Shown piece by piece: positions 55,643-63,957 of a stretch of DNA of 64,000 nucleotides. A program made the position numbers and the translations under genes. The notes beneath the pieces are model-generated. The model saw nothing but the letters and a program-made list of their open reading frames with translations. It did no database searches and was not told the origin of the DNA. Origin of the DNA: Bacteroidales bacterium (GTDB lineage Bacteria; Bacteroidota; Bacteroidia; Bacteroidales; FEN-979); the NCBI GenBank assembly GCA_030681475.1, contig JAUXWT010000037.1, positions 1-64,000 of the forward strand, given 5' to 3'. Position 1 is the stretch's first letter. Each line of letters starts with the position of its first letter.

Positions 55643-55692
55643 TGCAACATATTGCAACACATTGAAACAAACCGCAACATTAAGCAACAAAA
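55643..55692 (+). repeat. Five 10-base GCAACA repeats up to the start codon
   Basis: Units TGCAACATAT, TGCAACACAT, TGAAACAAAC, CGCAACATTA, AGCAACAAAA follow each other without gaps; the ATG of the next gene begins at the following base. The exact 10-base spacing puts each GCAACA on the same face of the helix, as expected of a protein-binding array such as integrase arm sites or an operator. Confidence 0.7.
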
Positions 55693-56280
55693 ATGAGCTC
55701 AAACATCAAGGTACAAAGAATTTGCCAGCACTGTGGTACTGAGTTTACAGCTAAGACAACAGTTACCCAGTATTGTGGAGATAGCTGTGCAAAGCAAGCA
55801 TACAAATCAAGGGTAAGAACCCAAAAAGTTGAGCTAAGTAATATGGAGACTCAACTTATCAGAACAAAACCCATCGAGGAACTGCAAGCAAAAGAGTATT
55901 TAACCATTACTGAAACCTGTAAACTCTTATCTGTCAGTCGCTGGACAATCTGGCGAGCGATAAAAAATGAGGATTTGCCGGCCGGAAAAATTGGAAGGAG
56001 AACCCTGATCAAACATTCTGATCTGAATCGACTCTTTAAACAGAATATAACCCCAGACGACGAAGATATACAAAAGGAACAGAGGGATGAAGTAAAAGAA
56101 TGGGCTGACGCTGGTCAATTTGAGATTGCAGAATGTTATAATCTTAAGGAAGTACAGGACCTATATAGTATTTCCGAATCGGCATTGCAAGACCTGATTA
56201 AAAGGAATAACATACCGAAAATAAAATATGGTTGGTTCGCTTATGTTCCGAAGATTGTGATTGATAAATTATTGAAATAG
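55693..56280 (+). CDS. Zinc-ribbon and double helix-turn-helix protein
   Basis: The 195-residue protein starts with a zinc ribbon (C-x2-C-G in [10 protein letters not shown], then [11 protein letters not shown]). It then has a MerR/excisionase-type helix-turn-helix at about 70-115 ([20 protein letters not shown], ending [15 protein letters not shown]) and a second, more distant one at about 145-190 ([20 protein letters not shown]). Such proteins precede integrases in Bacteroidota mobile elements and may act as regulator or directionality factor. The integrase gene starts 8 bases after it. Binding to the repeats upstream is inference. Confidence 0.82.
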   Translation: MSSNIKVQRICQHCGTEFTAKTTVTQYCGDSCAKQAYKSRVRTQKVELSNMETQLIRTKPIEELQAKEYLTITETCKLLSVSRWTIWRAIKNEDLPAGKIGRRTLIKHSDLNRLFKQNITPDDEDIQKEQRDEVKEWADAGQFEIAECYNLKEVQDLYSISESALQDLIKRNNIPKIKYGWFAYVPKIVIDKLLK

Positions 56281-56288
56281 AATAAATA

Positions 56289-57527
56289 ATGGCCATAAAA
56301 GTAAAGTTAAGATCAAAGACAATCTCGGGGAACAGGCACAGCCTGTACCTGGATTTTTATCCTCCTATCCCCCACCCTGAAACGGATAAACCAACCCGGC
56401 GGGAGTTCTTGAATTTTTTTCTCTTCAATGAAAATGTAATCGAAGAGCAACAGTACCTTGATAAAAATGGTAACGTTAAAAGACGATTTATCAAGGTATT
56501 GAATAAGAAGGGTGAACCCCGAAAAGTTAAGTTAACCCCAATTGACAAACAACACAACTGTGAAACCCTTCAGCTTGCCGAACAAATCAGGCAAAAAAGA
56601 GATAATCAACTTAATAAGCCCGAAATTTATACAGGATATGAGAGGGAACAATTAAAGATCAAAGAAAGGGAAAATACCTCTTTTTTGGAATATTTTAATC
56701 AGTTGAAGGAAAAACGGAAGGCTTCAAACCATGACAACTGGGTTTCGGCCTACCACTACCTTGAGGATTTTACCGGCGGAAAATTAAAGTTCGTCGATAT
56801 TGATGAAAAATTCTGCAATGATTTCAAGGAACACTTGTGCAGTGCACCCAGTTACCGGAGCGATAAAACCAAACTGTCTCAAAATTCAGCCTTCTCCTAT
56901 TTCAACAAATTCAAAGCTACTTTAAAACAGGCATATAAGGACGGGTATTTGCGTACTGATTTAAACAGTCGAATCGGTCGTATTAAGGAAGAAGAGACTC
57001 ACAGAAATTTCTTGACGCTTGAAGAATTGAATAACCTTGTACATAAGGATTGCCTAAGCCCTGTGTTAAAAAATGCTGCCTTATTTTCCGCTCTAACCGG
57101 GGTGAGGTTTGGTGATATTGCCAAACTTACCTGGAGCGAAGTGGAATTTATTAAAGGCAATGGGTATTTTATTCGATTCACCCAGCAAAAGACCCATGGT
57201 GTTGAGATGATGCCAATTTCCGACCAGGCATATAGTCTGATGGGTGAACGAAGGGACCCAAATCAAAGGGTATTTGACGGACTTACCTATTCTGCATATA
57301 CCAATAAACATTTAGCTCAATGGATTGGTTCAGCCGGAATCACCAAAAATATCACCTTTCATTGTTTCAGACATACATTCGCCACTTTGCAGCTAAGCAA
57401 TGACACAGACTTTTACACGCTCTCAAAAATGCTAGGGCACCGGGATCCAAGGACAACAGCGATATATGGCAAGGTCATTGACCGGACAAAACGCATTGCT
57501 GCTGATAAAATATTCTTAAAATTTTAA
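56289..57527 (+). CDS. Tyrosine-type site-specific integrase
   Basis: This 412-residue integrase of the Bacteroidota type has an N-terminal arm-binding domain (about 1-110; KVKLRSKTISGNRHSLYLDF), a SAM-like core-binding domain (130-230; FLEYFNQLKEKRK) and a catalytic domain. The active site is complete: R273 (TGVRFGD), H358 and R361 (HCFRHTFA), H384 (GHRDPRTT) and nucleophile Y393 (AIYGK). It should insert and, with a directionality factor, excise the element. It is co-transcribed with the zinc-ribbon protein. Confidence 0.93.
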   Translation: MAIKVKLRSKTISGNRHSLYLDFYPPIPHPETDKPTRREFLNFFLFNENVIEEQQYLDKNGNVKRRFIKVLNKKGEPRKVKLTPIDKQHNCETLQLAEQIRQKRDNQLNKPEIYTGYEREQLKIKERENTSFLEYFNQLKEKRKASNHDNWVSAYHYLEDFTGGKLKFVDIDEKFCNDFKEHLCSAPSYRSDKTKLSQNSAFSYFNKFKATLKQAYKDGYLRTDLNSRIGRIKEEETHRNFLTLEELNNLVHKDCLSPVLKNAALFSALTGVRFGDIAKLTWSEVEFIKGNGYFIRFTQQKTHGVEMMPISDQAYSLMGERRDPNQRVFDGLTYSAYTNKHLAQWIGSAGITKNITFHCFRHTFATLQLSNDTDFYTLSKMLGHRDPRTTAIYGKVIDRTKRIAADKIFLKF

Positions 57528-57557
57528 TTTATTTGATTTTCAACACAAAACGAATTC

Positions 57558-58448
57558 ATGAATAGAGAAATGTTAGATAAATCATTGAGGTTGATTGGCT
57601 TCTTTAACAATAGTGATGCAGTTGCACTAAATGATATAATAGCACCCGATATTCAATTAGCAAAAGATTATGTAGAACCATTTAGGAGGGAGCTTGTTGA
57701 CAATATTATGACGAAACCAACCCTTCAGGGAAAAAAGGATTTAATAGTTTTTTACATCAAGGAACTAAACAGGGTCCTTATGTATTGTCATGACTATACA
57801 ATATTGAGAAACAGGAAATTAAATCCCATAAATTATGCCGATGATCATTCTGCAACAAGTGAAAGACTCGGCAGAGGCCAAGTCATTTCTTTTCAGTTGT
57901 ACGGATTACTTTTTGATCAAATACAAATCTACTGTAAACTTTATAAGATCCCATTTCTCGAATTGTGCAAAAGTATCCCGGCTTTTATTGACAGTATAGA
58001 AATCTACCGTGATTGGGACGACGAAGATTTTTTCCCTGTTCCAGAAATTGAAAATTCATATCAACTGCCTGCCCTGCCTGCAATAAAACCAACAGGAACG
58101 TTGATACTGACGAACGAGTTATTGAAACACGACTTTTATAACCTAAAAATGGTGAAGGATTTGACGAGGACCAGTGTAGATACCTTGGTTGGATTTCTAA
58201 GATCAAATGATTTGCCTTACCAGATTGCTATGTTCGACTATTTAGGATTTATAAAGCATGTTGAAAAAGAATTTGGACACAGTAAAACAGGGCTATACAA
58301 GAATATGGCTGATATTTTGTCAACCACCGCCAGGAGTGTCAAAGGAAACATCAATGTTTTGAATTCGTATTCAAAGGAAAATAAACAGCGTTATACTGCT
58401 CATTTGTTTAAAGAAATTGTAAAAGATGACTATCAAAAGGTAAAATAG
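57558..58448 (+). CDS. Element-encoded protein of unknown function
   Basis: The 296-residue, mostly helical protein has no motif I can name. The C-terminal part (HVEKEFGHSKTGLYKNMADILSTTARSVKGNINVLNSYSKENKQRYTAH) resembles the ends of proteins I have seen beside integrases in Bacteroidota elements, such as RteC-like ones. A region near 195-215 (KMVKDLTRTSVDTLVGFLRSN) may be a helix-turn-helix. Composition is AT-rich like the rest of the element. Possible regulator; unproven. Confidence 0.7.
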   Translation: MNREMLDKSLRLIGFFNNSDAVALNDIIAPDIQLAKDYVEPFRRELVDNIMTKPTLQGKKDLIVFYIKELNRVLMYCHDYTILRNRKLNPINYADDHSATSERLGRGQVISFQLYGLLFDQIQIYCKLYKIPFLELCKSIPAFIDSIEIYRDWDDEDFFPVPEIENSYQLPALPAIKPTGTLILTNELLKHDFYNLKMVKDLTRTSVDTLVGFLRSNDLPYQIAMFDYLGFIKHVEKEFGHSKTGLYKNMADILSTTARSVKGNINVLNSYSKENKQRYTAHLFKEIVKDDYQKVK

Positions 58449-58519
58449 GGAGTACTCCCTGGCATTTGCCCCGAAATGCCCCAACTAACATCGCAGAATA
58501 ATTCTAAAACTTATTCTGC
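58448..58519 (+). promoter_or_regulatory. Three palindromes before the excisionase gene
   Basis: The 12-base palindrome GGGAGTACTCCC (58448-58459) is followed by a 7-base hairpin GGCATTT/AAATGCC (58461-58467, 58474-58480) and a 9-base hairpin GCAGAATAA/TTATTCTGC (58493-58501, 58511-58519). The last arm ends directly before the ATG at 58520. Roles could be terminator of the upstream gene, operator and translational control. Confidence 0.6.
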
Positions 58520-58858
58520 ATGGAACCTACATTTGACAAATTACCTCAAGCCGTAAACCAGATATACGATAAACTGGAAAACATTGAACGGCTGTTACTT
58601 TCAATAAGTAACGACTCCCAACCAGAACCCGATTCTTTATTGACCATTAAACAGGCCGCCGAAATATTACACCTTTCGGTTCCTACGATCTATGGTTTGG
58701 TTCAACGCTCTGAAGTACCTGTATGTAAGCGCGGGAAGCGCCTATACTTTTCTAAACAGGAATTAACCACGTGGATAATGGCTGGCCGTAAAAAAACAGC
58801 CGCGGAAATTAATGAAGAAGCAGAAACATATATTAGAAATGCAAACAGACGGAGGTAA
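58520..58858 (+). CDS. AlpA/excisionase-type helix-turn-helix protein
   Basis: The 112-residue protein has a helical N-terminus (about 1-35) and a MerR-like excisionase domain: LLTIKQAAEILHLSVPTIYG, then CKRGKRLYFSKQELTTWI. Its basic tail ends RNANRRR. Proteins of this kind assist integrase in excision or regulate element genes. Its 3' end contains the GGAGG that serves the following micro-ORF. Confidence 0.87.
   Translation: MEPTFDKLPQAVNQIYDKLENIERLLLSISNDSQPEPDSLLTIKQAAEILHLSVPTIYGLVQRSEVPVCKRGKRLYFSKQELTTWIMAGRKKTAAEINEEAETYIRNANRRR
58851..58855 (+). promoter_or_regulatory. Strong Shine-Dalgarno GGAGG of the micro-ORF
   Basis: GGAGG lies six bases before the ATG at 58862. Such a site is rare in this window, where most genes lack one, and it decides that the small frame is probably translated. 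Confidence 0.6.
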
Positions 58859-58861
58859 CCC

Positions 58862-58978
58862 ATGTGTCTAATTGAAATTAACAAAGCAATTTTTCGTCTG
58901 ATAGACCAGATCCTTGGGCTTATTGAACTGCCAGCTAAAATTCTATTTTCATTAACTTTCCTCAAAACCCTGTCATGA
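58862..58978 (+). CDS. 38-residue micro-ORF coupled to the replication gene
   Basis: The ATG at 58862 has a GGAGG six bases upstream and the frame runs to a TGA at 58976-58978. The TGA overlaps the ATG of the primase gene (ATGA), while the primase itself has no visible ribosome site. The peptide starts MCLIEINKAIFRLIDQILGL, continues with a hydrophobic stretch and ends FLKTLS, so it may form one or two amphipathic helices. It may be a real small protein or only a device to couple translation. No homologue is known to me. Confidence 0.5.
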   Translation: MCLIEINKAIFRLIDQILGLIELPAKILFSLTFLKTLS

Positions 58979-61900
58979 TATCGAACGCAGAAGAAATCAA
59001 AGGTGCTGTCCAGATTGCCGATATCATTGGTGATTTTATCACCCTTAAAAAGAAGGGTGTTAATTACACTGCCTGTTGTCCGTTCCATCATGAAAAAACA
59101 CCCAGCTTCATGGTGAACCCTACTCGCGGTACCTTCAAATGCTTTGGATGTGGAAAGTCAGGCGACGCCATCGAGTTCCTTCGGGAGCATGAGGCAATGA
59201 GTTTTACAGAAGCGCTTACTTATATCGCTGGAAAATATGGCATCGGCATCATCCTTAATAACAATGATTCAGAATATTCCGATGCCCAAAAACGGCGCGA
59301 TGGAATCTTTGCCGTTCTGAACTGGGCCCGGGAACATTTCTCTGAAAACATTGAGAAAAACAAGGCAGCCACGGGATACCTTCAGGAAAGGAAACTCAAT
59401 AATGCCATTGACCTGTTTAAGATTGGCTATGCTGATTCCGGTAATAACCTGCTTAAAGCAGCCAGGAAAGCCGGGTATTCTAATGATATATTATTGTCCG
59501 CCGGTTTGATCAGAAAGAATGATCAAGGCCAGTATTATGATTACTTCCAAAAACGGATCATGTTCCCGTTTTACGATCGTTCAGGACGGGTGATAGGCTT
59601 TACCGGAAGGATTATTACAAATGAAAAGGATAAACAAAAGTACCTGAACAGCCCGGATACTGAAGTATTCAAAAAGAGCAAGGCTCTTTATGGACTATTC
59701 CAGTCTAAAAAGGAGATCATGAAGGAGAACGATTGCCTGCTGGTGGAAGGTCAAACTGACCTGATCAGCTGGCACCTGGCCGGGATCAGGAACGTAGTGG
59801 CCGGTTCTGGAACTGCACTGAGCGAAGATCAGGTTAAGATGATACAATCGTTCACCAATTGCATCACAATTGTGTATGATGGCGACCCGGCCGGAATCAG
59901 GGCCAGCATCGCTAACCTTAATAAACCACTTCAAATGGGGCTTGATGTTTACATTGTTGTCTTGCCGGATGGTGAGGATCCCGATTCTTTTGTATTAAAG
60001 CATGGCGCTGAAACCCTAAAGGCTTTCATTGAAGATAACCGAAAGGATATCGTTTCGTTCCGCATCGATATGATTAAGGAGCAGGTGGATCAGGACCCAC
60101 TGCAAAAAGCAAAGCTGGTCAAAGAACTTGTCTCCCAGGTTTCACTCATTGAGGATGAGCAAACACGGGAATATCTGACCAGCGACATTGCGAAAAAACT
60201 GGATGTGAGCCTCTCTGACATCGAGCGGCATGTAAAAAAGCAACTTCCAAAAATCAAACACCAGGAAAAAGGATTTTTCGGACTTGATGCCGCCGAGGAG
60301 ATGATTAAGGACAAAGGCTTTGCTGTTTTGCTACCAGACCCGGGGGGAGTTGTTTCATGTCATGCCGAAGGGAATGAAAATACAATCAGTCTGCCGGCTG
60401 GTCCGCTGATGAAAGATGATATTTCCCGGCTGGCAAAATTGACAAAGAATGTTAAAATTCAAGGCCTTAAACTTATCGTTGATGAAAATGATGTTGAATT
60501 TCCGCTGGCCGAGGCTGGACGTCTCCTCACCGAAAATGGGATGCAGGTTGAAGTACTTGAAGAGAATGCCTTTGATTCTTTGAGTGAGGATCATGATTCT
60601 GTTGTGTATATTGATTTCCTTGATTTTTATGTGCATGGTTTAGTCATTCCGTTGAAACGACAACCCGACACAAAACGTTCCAAGAAGTTTGTGGAGATGG
60701 TAGCCGAGTTCCTGTCCAAACTTGATAACACCATTATCCATATCAAGACCAATTGGATTGCCAAACAATTCGACCTCACTCAGTCCGCATTTTCAAAAAT
60801 ATTGCGCCCTTATGTTGAGAAGTGCAAGAACCTGGCCGTTCAGAGGCAGGAACAAGTTGTTATTGATGATCAACAATTTGTCTTCGATATAGGGCACCTT
60901 CCATCATATGTTAACCAGGCTTTTTTTCAAAGGTATGGTTTCTTCGCAGCACAAAATAAAAGCGGGAACAAGATATTTTATGTGTTCCGCACACTCGAAA
61001 ATACCCTGGTGAAGGTTGGGAATTTCTTCATGGAACCTTTGTTTCAGGTGTATGATCCTGATCCTGTAAAGAATAAAAGGGTTGTAAAGCTTATTCATTC
61101 AGAACTTAATAAAGAGGAGTATGTTGAGTTCAAGAGTACTGATATGGTTGAATTGCAACAGTTCAAGAAATTTCTTTGGAATAACGGAGGCTATATTTTT
61201 ACAAATGGCAAGCCTTTTCATCATGAAAAAATACTTGAAAGCATTGCACTGCAATTCCCCAAGTGCTGGGAATTTTCAACATTCGGATGGCAACCTGAGG
61301 GTTTCTTTGCATTTGCAAATGGCATTATTGCTGGTAATTCTTTTACTGAGGTTGATGAACTCGGATTGGTGACATTTAAAAACGTAACCTACTACTCTCC
61401 TGCATTTAGTACTATATATAAGGATCAGCGGTCTGACAATGACAGATACGAGTATGATCGGTTTTTGGTTTACAAGCCTGAACAACGAACCTCATGGGCA
61501 AAGTGGTCTACACTGATGAACAATGTCTACAAATATAATGGTAACGGCATGTGGGCACTTCTTTTCTCTATTTTATCCGCTCACAGAAGTGTTATTTTTC
61601 CGATCGAACGTTTTTTTACATCATTGTTTTTCATAGGTCCTACCGAATCCGGCAAGTCAAGAATCGCCGAAAGTATCCGGGCTCCATTCATGTATGGTGC
61701 TCCACTGTTTAACCTTAATTCGGGCACCGATGCCGCGTTCTTCACGAGTCTCGAACGATTTCGTGACATCCCGATAATATATGATGAATATAACGATTAC
61801 CAGATCTCTGATGTGAAGTTCCAGGGATTAAAGGCAGCCGTGTATGACAATGAAGGGAAGCAGAAACGCAAGGATGCAACCAGCAAGGATATTGATGTAT

Positions 61901-62814
61901 CGAAAATTAATGGCAGTCCGATCCTGCTTGGCCAGGAAGGTCCTGAACGGGATGATGGGGCATTGGGTAACCGTGTAGTTCAGAAACACGTTCCGAAAAA
62001 GGATGACTGGACCGAAGAGGAGGTTGCAATGTATATAGATTTAAAGGACCGTCAGCGTGACGGATTAAGCAATATCGCCATGGAAATTATCAACTTAAGG
62101 CCTATTGTGAAAAAGTATTTTGCTACGTACATGCGTGAATCTCAAAAGCAGGTAAAGATAGATATTGAGAAAGAAGGTGGCGCTTATCAAACTCGCCTCA
62201 TCAATACCGTTAGCATTTTTATTGCATTGGTTAAAATGATGGAAGTTCATGTGAAGGATCTTCCGCTTCCTTTCACTTTTGATACATTTTATGAAGATGC
62301 TAAACGACAAATCCTTCGCCAAAGCGAAGAATTGAGCACCAGCAACCGGTTATCCGTGTTTTTCAATACCATCAGCATGTTGTATGCACAGGGACAAATC
62401 ATAAGCGGACGGGAGTTCGATATTTCCACGGAATCTCAGGTGACCATTACCGTGTCAAAAACGGAAAGATCCGAAGTTCCAATGGATGGGGGATCAGCAC
62501 CGGTGTTATTCCTTATATTGAACGACACGGCTCACATCTGCCAGAAAATGCACAATTCTGAAAGTTTAAAGATTAACGCACTGCGGATGTACCTCAAAGA
62601 CCACCCCGCCTATATTGGCCAGGTTAACAGTCACCGGTTTATATACCAGGTGGAATCATGGGAACCAGATCCTGTAACTGGTATTAACCGTAAGATCATC
62701 AACAAAGCAGATCGGGTTACAAGTTGCATTGCGCTTAAGTACAAATTGATCGAGGCTATGGGAATCGATCTTCAGCGGTTTAAAACCCCTGAGCCGGATG
62801 AACCGCCGTTCTGA
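58975..62814 (+). CDS. Primase-helicase replication protein (CHC2, Toprim, ATPase)
   Basis: The 1279-residue protein begins with a DnaG-type CHC2 zinc finger, C35-x2-H38-x17-C56-x2-C59. A primase catalytic region with a Toprim domain follows (LLVEGQTDLIS near 256 and VYDGDPAGIRA near 302). After a middle region (about 400-850) comes a P-loop ATPase with Walker A GPTESGKS (near 888) and Walker B IIYDEYN (near 935), probably a helicase. Joining primase and helicase in one chain lets an element start its own replication. The iteron cluster begins 35 bases after the stop. It may be translated by coupling to the micro-ORF. Confidence 0.88.
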   Translation: MISNAEEIKGAVQIADIIGDFITLKKKGVNYTACCPFHHEKTPSFMVNPTRGTFKCFGCGKSGDAIEFLREHEAMSFTEALTYIAGKYGIGIILNNNDSEYSDAQKRRDGIFAVLNWAREHFSENIEKNKAATGYLQERKLNNAIDLFKIGYADSGNNLLKAARKAGYSNDILLSAGLIRKNDQGQYYDYFQKRIMFPFYDRSGRVIGFTGRIITNEKDKQKYLNSPDTEVFKKSKALYGLFQSKKEIMKENDCLLVEGQTDLISWHLAGIRNVVAGSGTALSEDQVKMIQSFTNCITIVYDGDPAGIRASIANLNKPLQMGLDVYIVVLPDGEDPDSFVLKHGAETLKAFIEDNRKDIVSFRIDMIKEQVDQDPLQKAKLVKELVSQVSLIEDEQTREYLTSDIAKKLDVSLSDIERHVKKQLPKIKHQEKGFFGLDAAEEMIKDKGFAVLLPDPGGVVSCHAEGNENTISLPAGPLMKDDISRLAKLTKNVKIQGLKLIVDENDVEFPLAEAGRLLTENGMQVEVLEENAFDSLSEDHDSVVYIDFLDFYVHGLVIPLKRQPDTKRSKKFVEMVAEFLSKLDNTIIHIKTNWIAKQFDLTQSAFSKILRPYVEKCKNLAVQRQEQVVIDDQQFVFDIGHLPSYVNQAFFQRYGFFAAQNKSGNKIFYVFRTLENTLVKVGNFFMEPLFQVYDPDPVKNKRVVKLIHSELNKEEYVEFKSTDMVELQQFKKFLWNNGGYIFTNGKPFHHEKILESIALQFPKCWEFSTFGWQPEGFFAFANGIIAGNSFTEVDELGLVTFKNVTYYSPAFSTIYKDQRSDNDRYEYDRFLVYKPEQRTSWAKWSTLMNNVYKYNGNGMWALLFSILSAHRSVIFPIERFFTSLFFIGPTESGKSRIAESIRAPFMYGAPLFNLNSGTDAAFFTSLERFRDIPIIYDEYNDYQISDVKFQGLKAAVYDNEGKQKRKDATSKDIDVSKINGSPILLGQEGPERDDGALGNRVVQKHVPKKDDWTEEEVAMYIDLKDRQRDGLSNIAMEIINLRPIVKKYFATYMRESQKQVKIDIEKEGGAYQTRLINTVSIFIALVKMMEVHVKDLPLPFTFDTFYEDAKRQILRQSEELSTSNRLSVFFNTISMLYAQGQIISGREFDISTESQVTITVSKTERSEVPMDGGSAPVLFLILNDTAHICQKMHNSESLKINALRMYLKDHPAYIGQVNSHRFIYQVESWEPDPVTGINRKIINKADRVTSCIALKYKLIEAMGIDLQRFKTPEPDEPPF

Positions 62815-63225
62815 AAGTTCACACGGAAAATCCTGCCGGGAAAGTTGCGCCCTACAGCCCTACAAATACAATATGAAACTATTATTATATTATTTATCAG
62901 TATGTTATGTTTTATAATTCTTATAGGGCTGTTTATTTTTTGTAGGGATTTGAAGGGATTATGGTGAAGCCACATTTTTTTGGATCCGTAGGGCTGGAAA
63001 AACCGCCCTACGGAATTTTGGGAAGATCCTGCAAATATTTGATATTCATTATCAGGGTTTTATTGCTTTTCAAATGTTTTTGTAGGGCTGTAGGGCTGTA
63101 GGGATTAAAAAATGATGCTTCCCTATACTGAATAATTATTTGAGCATTAATCGAATTAGCCATGGGGATTATGATCAAGCTATTAATTTACAACTATTCA
63201 ATTTTAATCATAAATATAACGACGG
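62815..63225 (+). other. Gene-free region with iterons, probable replication origin of the element
   Basis: These 411 bases contain ten copies of TGTAGGGC or close variants. Minus strand: 62849-62856, 62857-62864, 63005-63012. Plus strand: 62922-62929, 62941-62948, 62951-62958, 62987-62994, 63081-63088, 63089-63096, 63097-63104. An almost pure A/T stretch lies at 62865-62921. A perfect 9-base hairpin CCGTAGGGC/GCCCTACGG is at 62986-62994 and 63005-63013. Iterons around AT-rich DNA behind a replication gene fit a Rep-dependent origin, as in SaPI islands. Confidence 0.7.
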
Positions 63226-63897
63226 ATGAATACGTATAAACTTCAAGAAAATACGCTCTATGAGCGTCTTCGCCTCCATTATTTGGAAGAGTATGAAATT
63301 ACCGCAGCGGATGCCAAGATATTGGAACGATGGGAAGCAGCCCATGCTCTTGTACTTGCAGAAAAAGAAACAGATCACAACGTAGTGAAAATCCTGATGA
63401 AGCGATTTAGTATTTCAAATGTATGTGCATATAATGATATCAGGAATTCCAAACAATTTTTTGGAGATGTACGTTCTTCAAATAAACAAGGCTTACGCTA
63501 TATCGTAACACAATGGTCGATTGAATTATTTAGAATGGCAAGAATCGCACATGATCTGAATGCGATGGCAGGGGCTTTAACCGTAATCACTAAGGCAAAC
63601 AACCTTGATAAAGATGATCGGGATATTCCTGATTTCTCAAAGATTCAGCCACCAGTGCAACTCCTGCAAGTCAATTTTACTTTCATAAACACTCCTTTCT
63701 TCAAACTCATTGATGAGGCAGCCCAAAAAGCCATTCTCTCACAATATGATGATTTCATGCGACAGGTGAAACTATCTCCAATGGCTGAATATACGGATGT
63801 ATGGAAGATTGATGACTCAGCCCGGCCGGACAAAAAGAGACGTGGACCTGCTAAAAGCAAAGCCTGCAAAGACTGCCCATATTTTAAACCATCATAA
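63226..63897 (+). CDS. Putative terminase small subunit-like protein
   Basis: The 223-residue protein has a helical N-terminus, a helix-turn-helix near 55-80 (VVKILMKRFSISNVCAYNDI), the phrase FFGDVRSSNKQGLRYIVTQW, and a basic tail ending KACKDCPYFKPS with a CxxC. The shape and the HTH resemble small terminase subunits and genes next to terminases in Bacteroidota phages, as far as I remember; no search confirms it. If right, the element marks its DNA for packaging. Position behind the origin is compatible. Confidence 0.5.
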   Translation: MNTYKLQENTLYERLRLHYLEEYEITAADAKILERWEAAHALVLAEKETDHNVVKILMKRFSISNVCAYNDIRNSKQFFGDVRSSNKQGLRYIVTQWSIELFRMARIAHDLNAMAGALTVITKANNLDKDDRDIPDFSKIQPPVQLLQVNFTFINTPFFKLIDEAAQKAILSQYDDFMRQVKLSPMAEYTDVWKIDDSARPDKKRRGPAKSKACKDCPYFKPS

Positions 63898-63945
63898 GCG
63901 CAGCATTCGTACTTGTAACATTTCCCGGACACTAATTGATATAAC

Positions 63946-63957
63946 CAACAATTGTTG
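63946..63957. repeat. 12-base perfect palindrome after the last gene
   Basis: CAACAATTGTTG lies 48 bases after the stop of the gene at 63226; a related CACAATTGTA is 15 bases on. It could be an operator for genes beyond the window. No gene is visible in 63898-64000. Confidence 0.35.

Noticed and set aside
62961-63101. A 46-codon plus-strand frame inside the iteron region (starts MVKPHFFG)
   Set aside because: It runs through the iterons and hairpin, has no ribosome site, and its sequence is dictated by the repeats.
62849-63104. CRISPR array
   Set aside because: Units are 8 bases, occur in both orientations and have no regular spacers.
63161-63238. A short frame (about 25 codons) overlapping the start of the gene at 63226
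   Set aside because: No Shine-Dalgarno and very AT-rich; a leader peptide is possible but nothing supports it.
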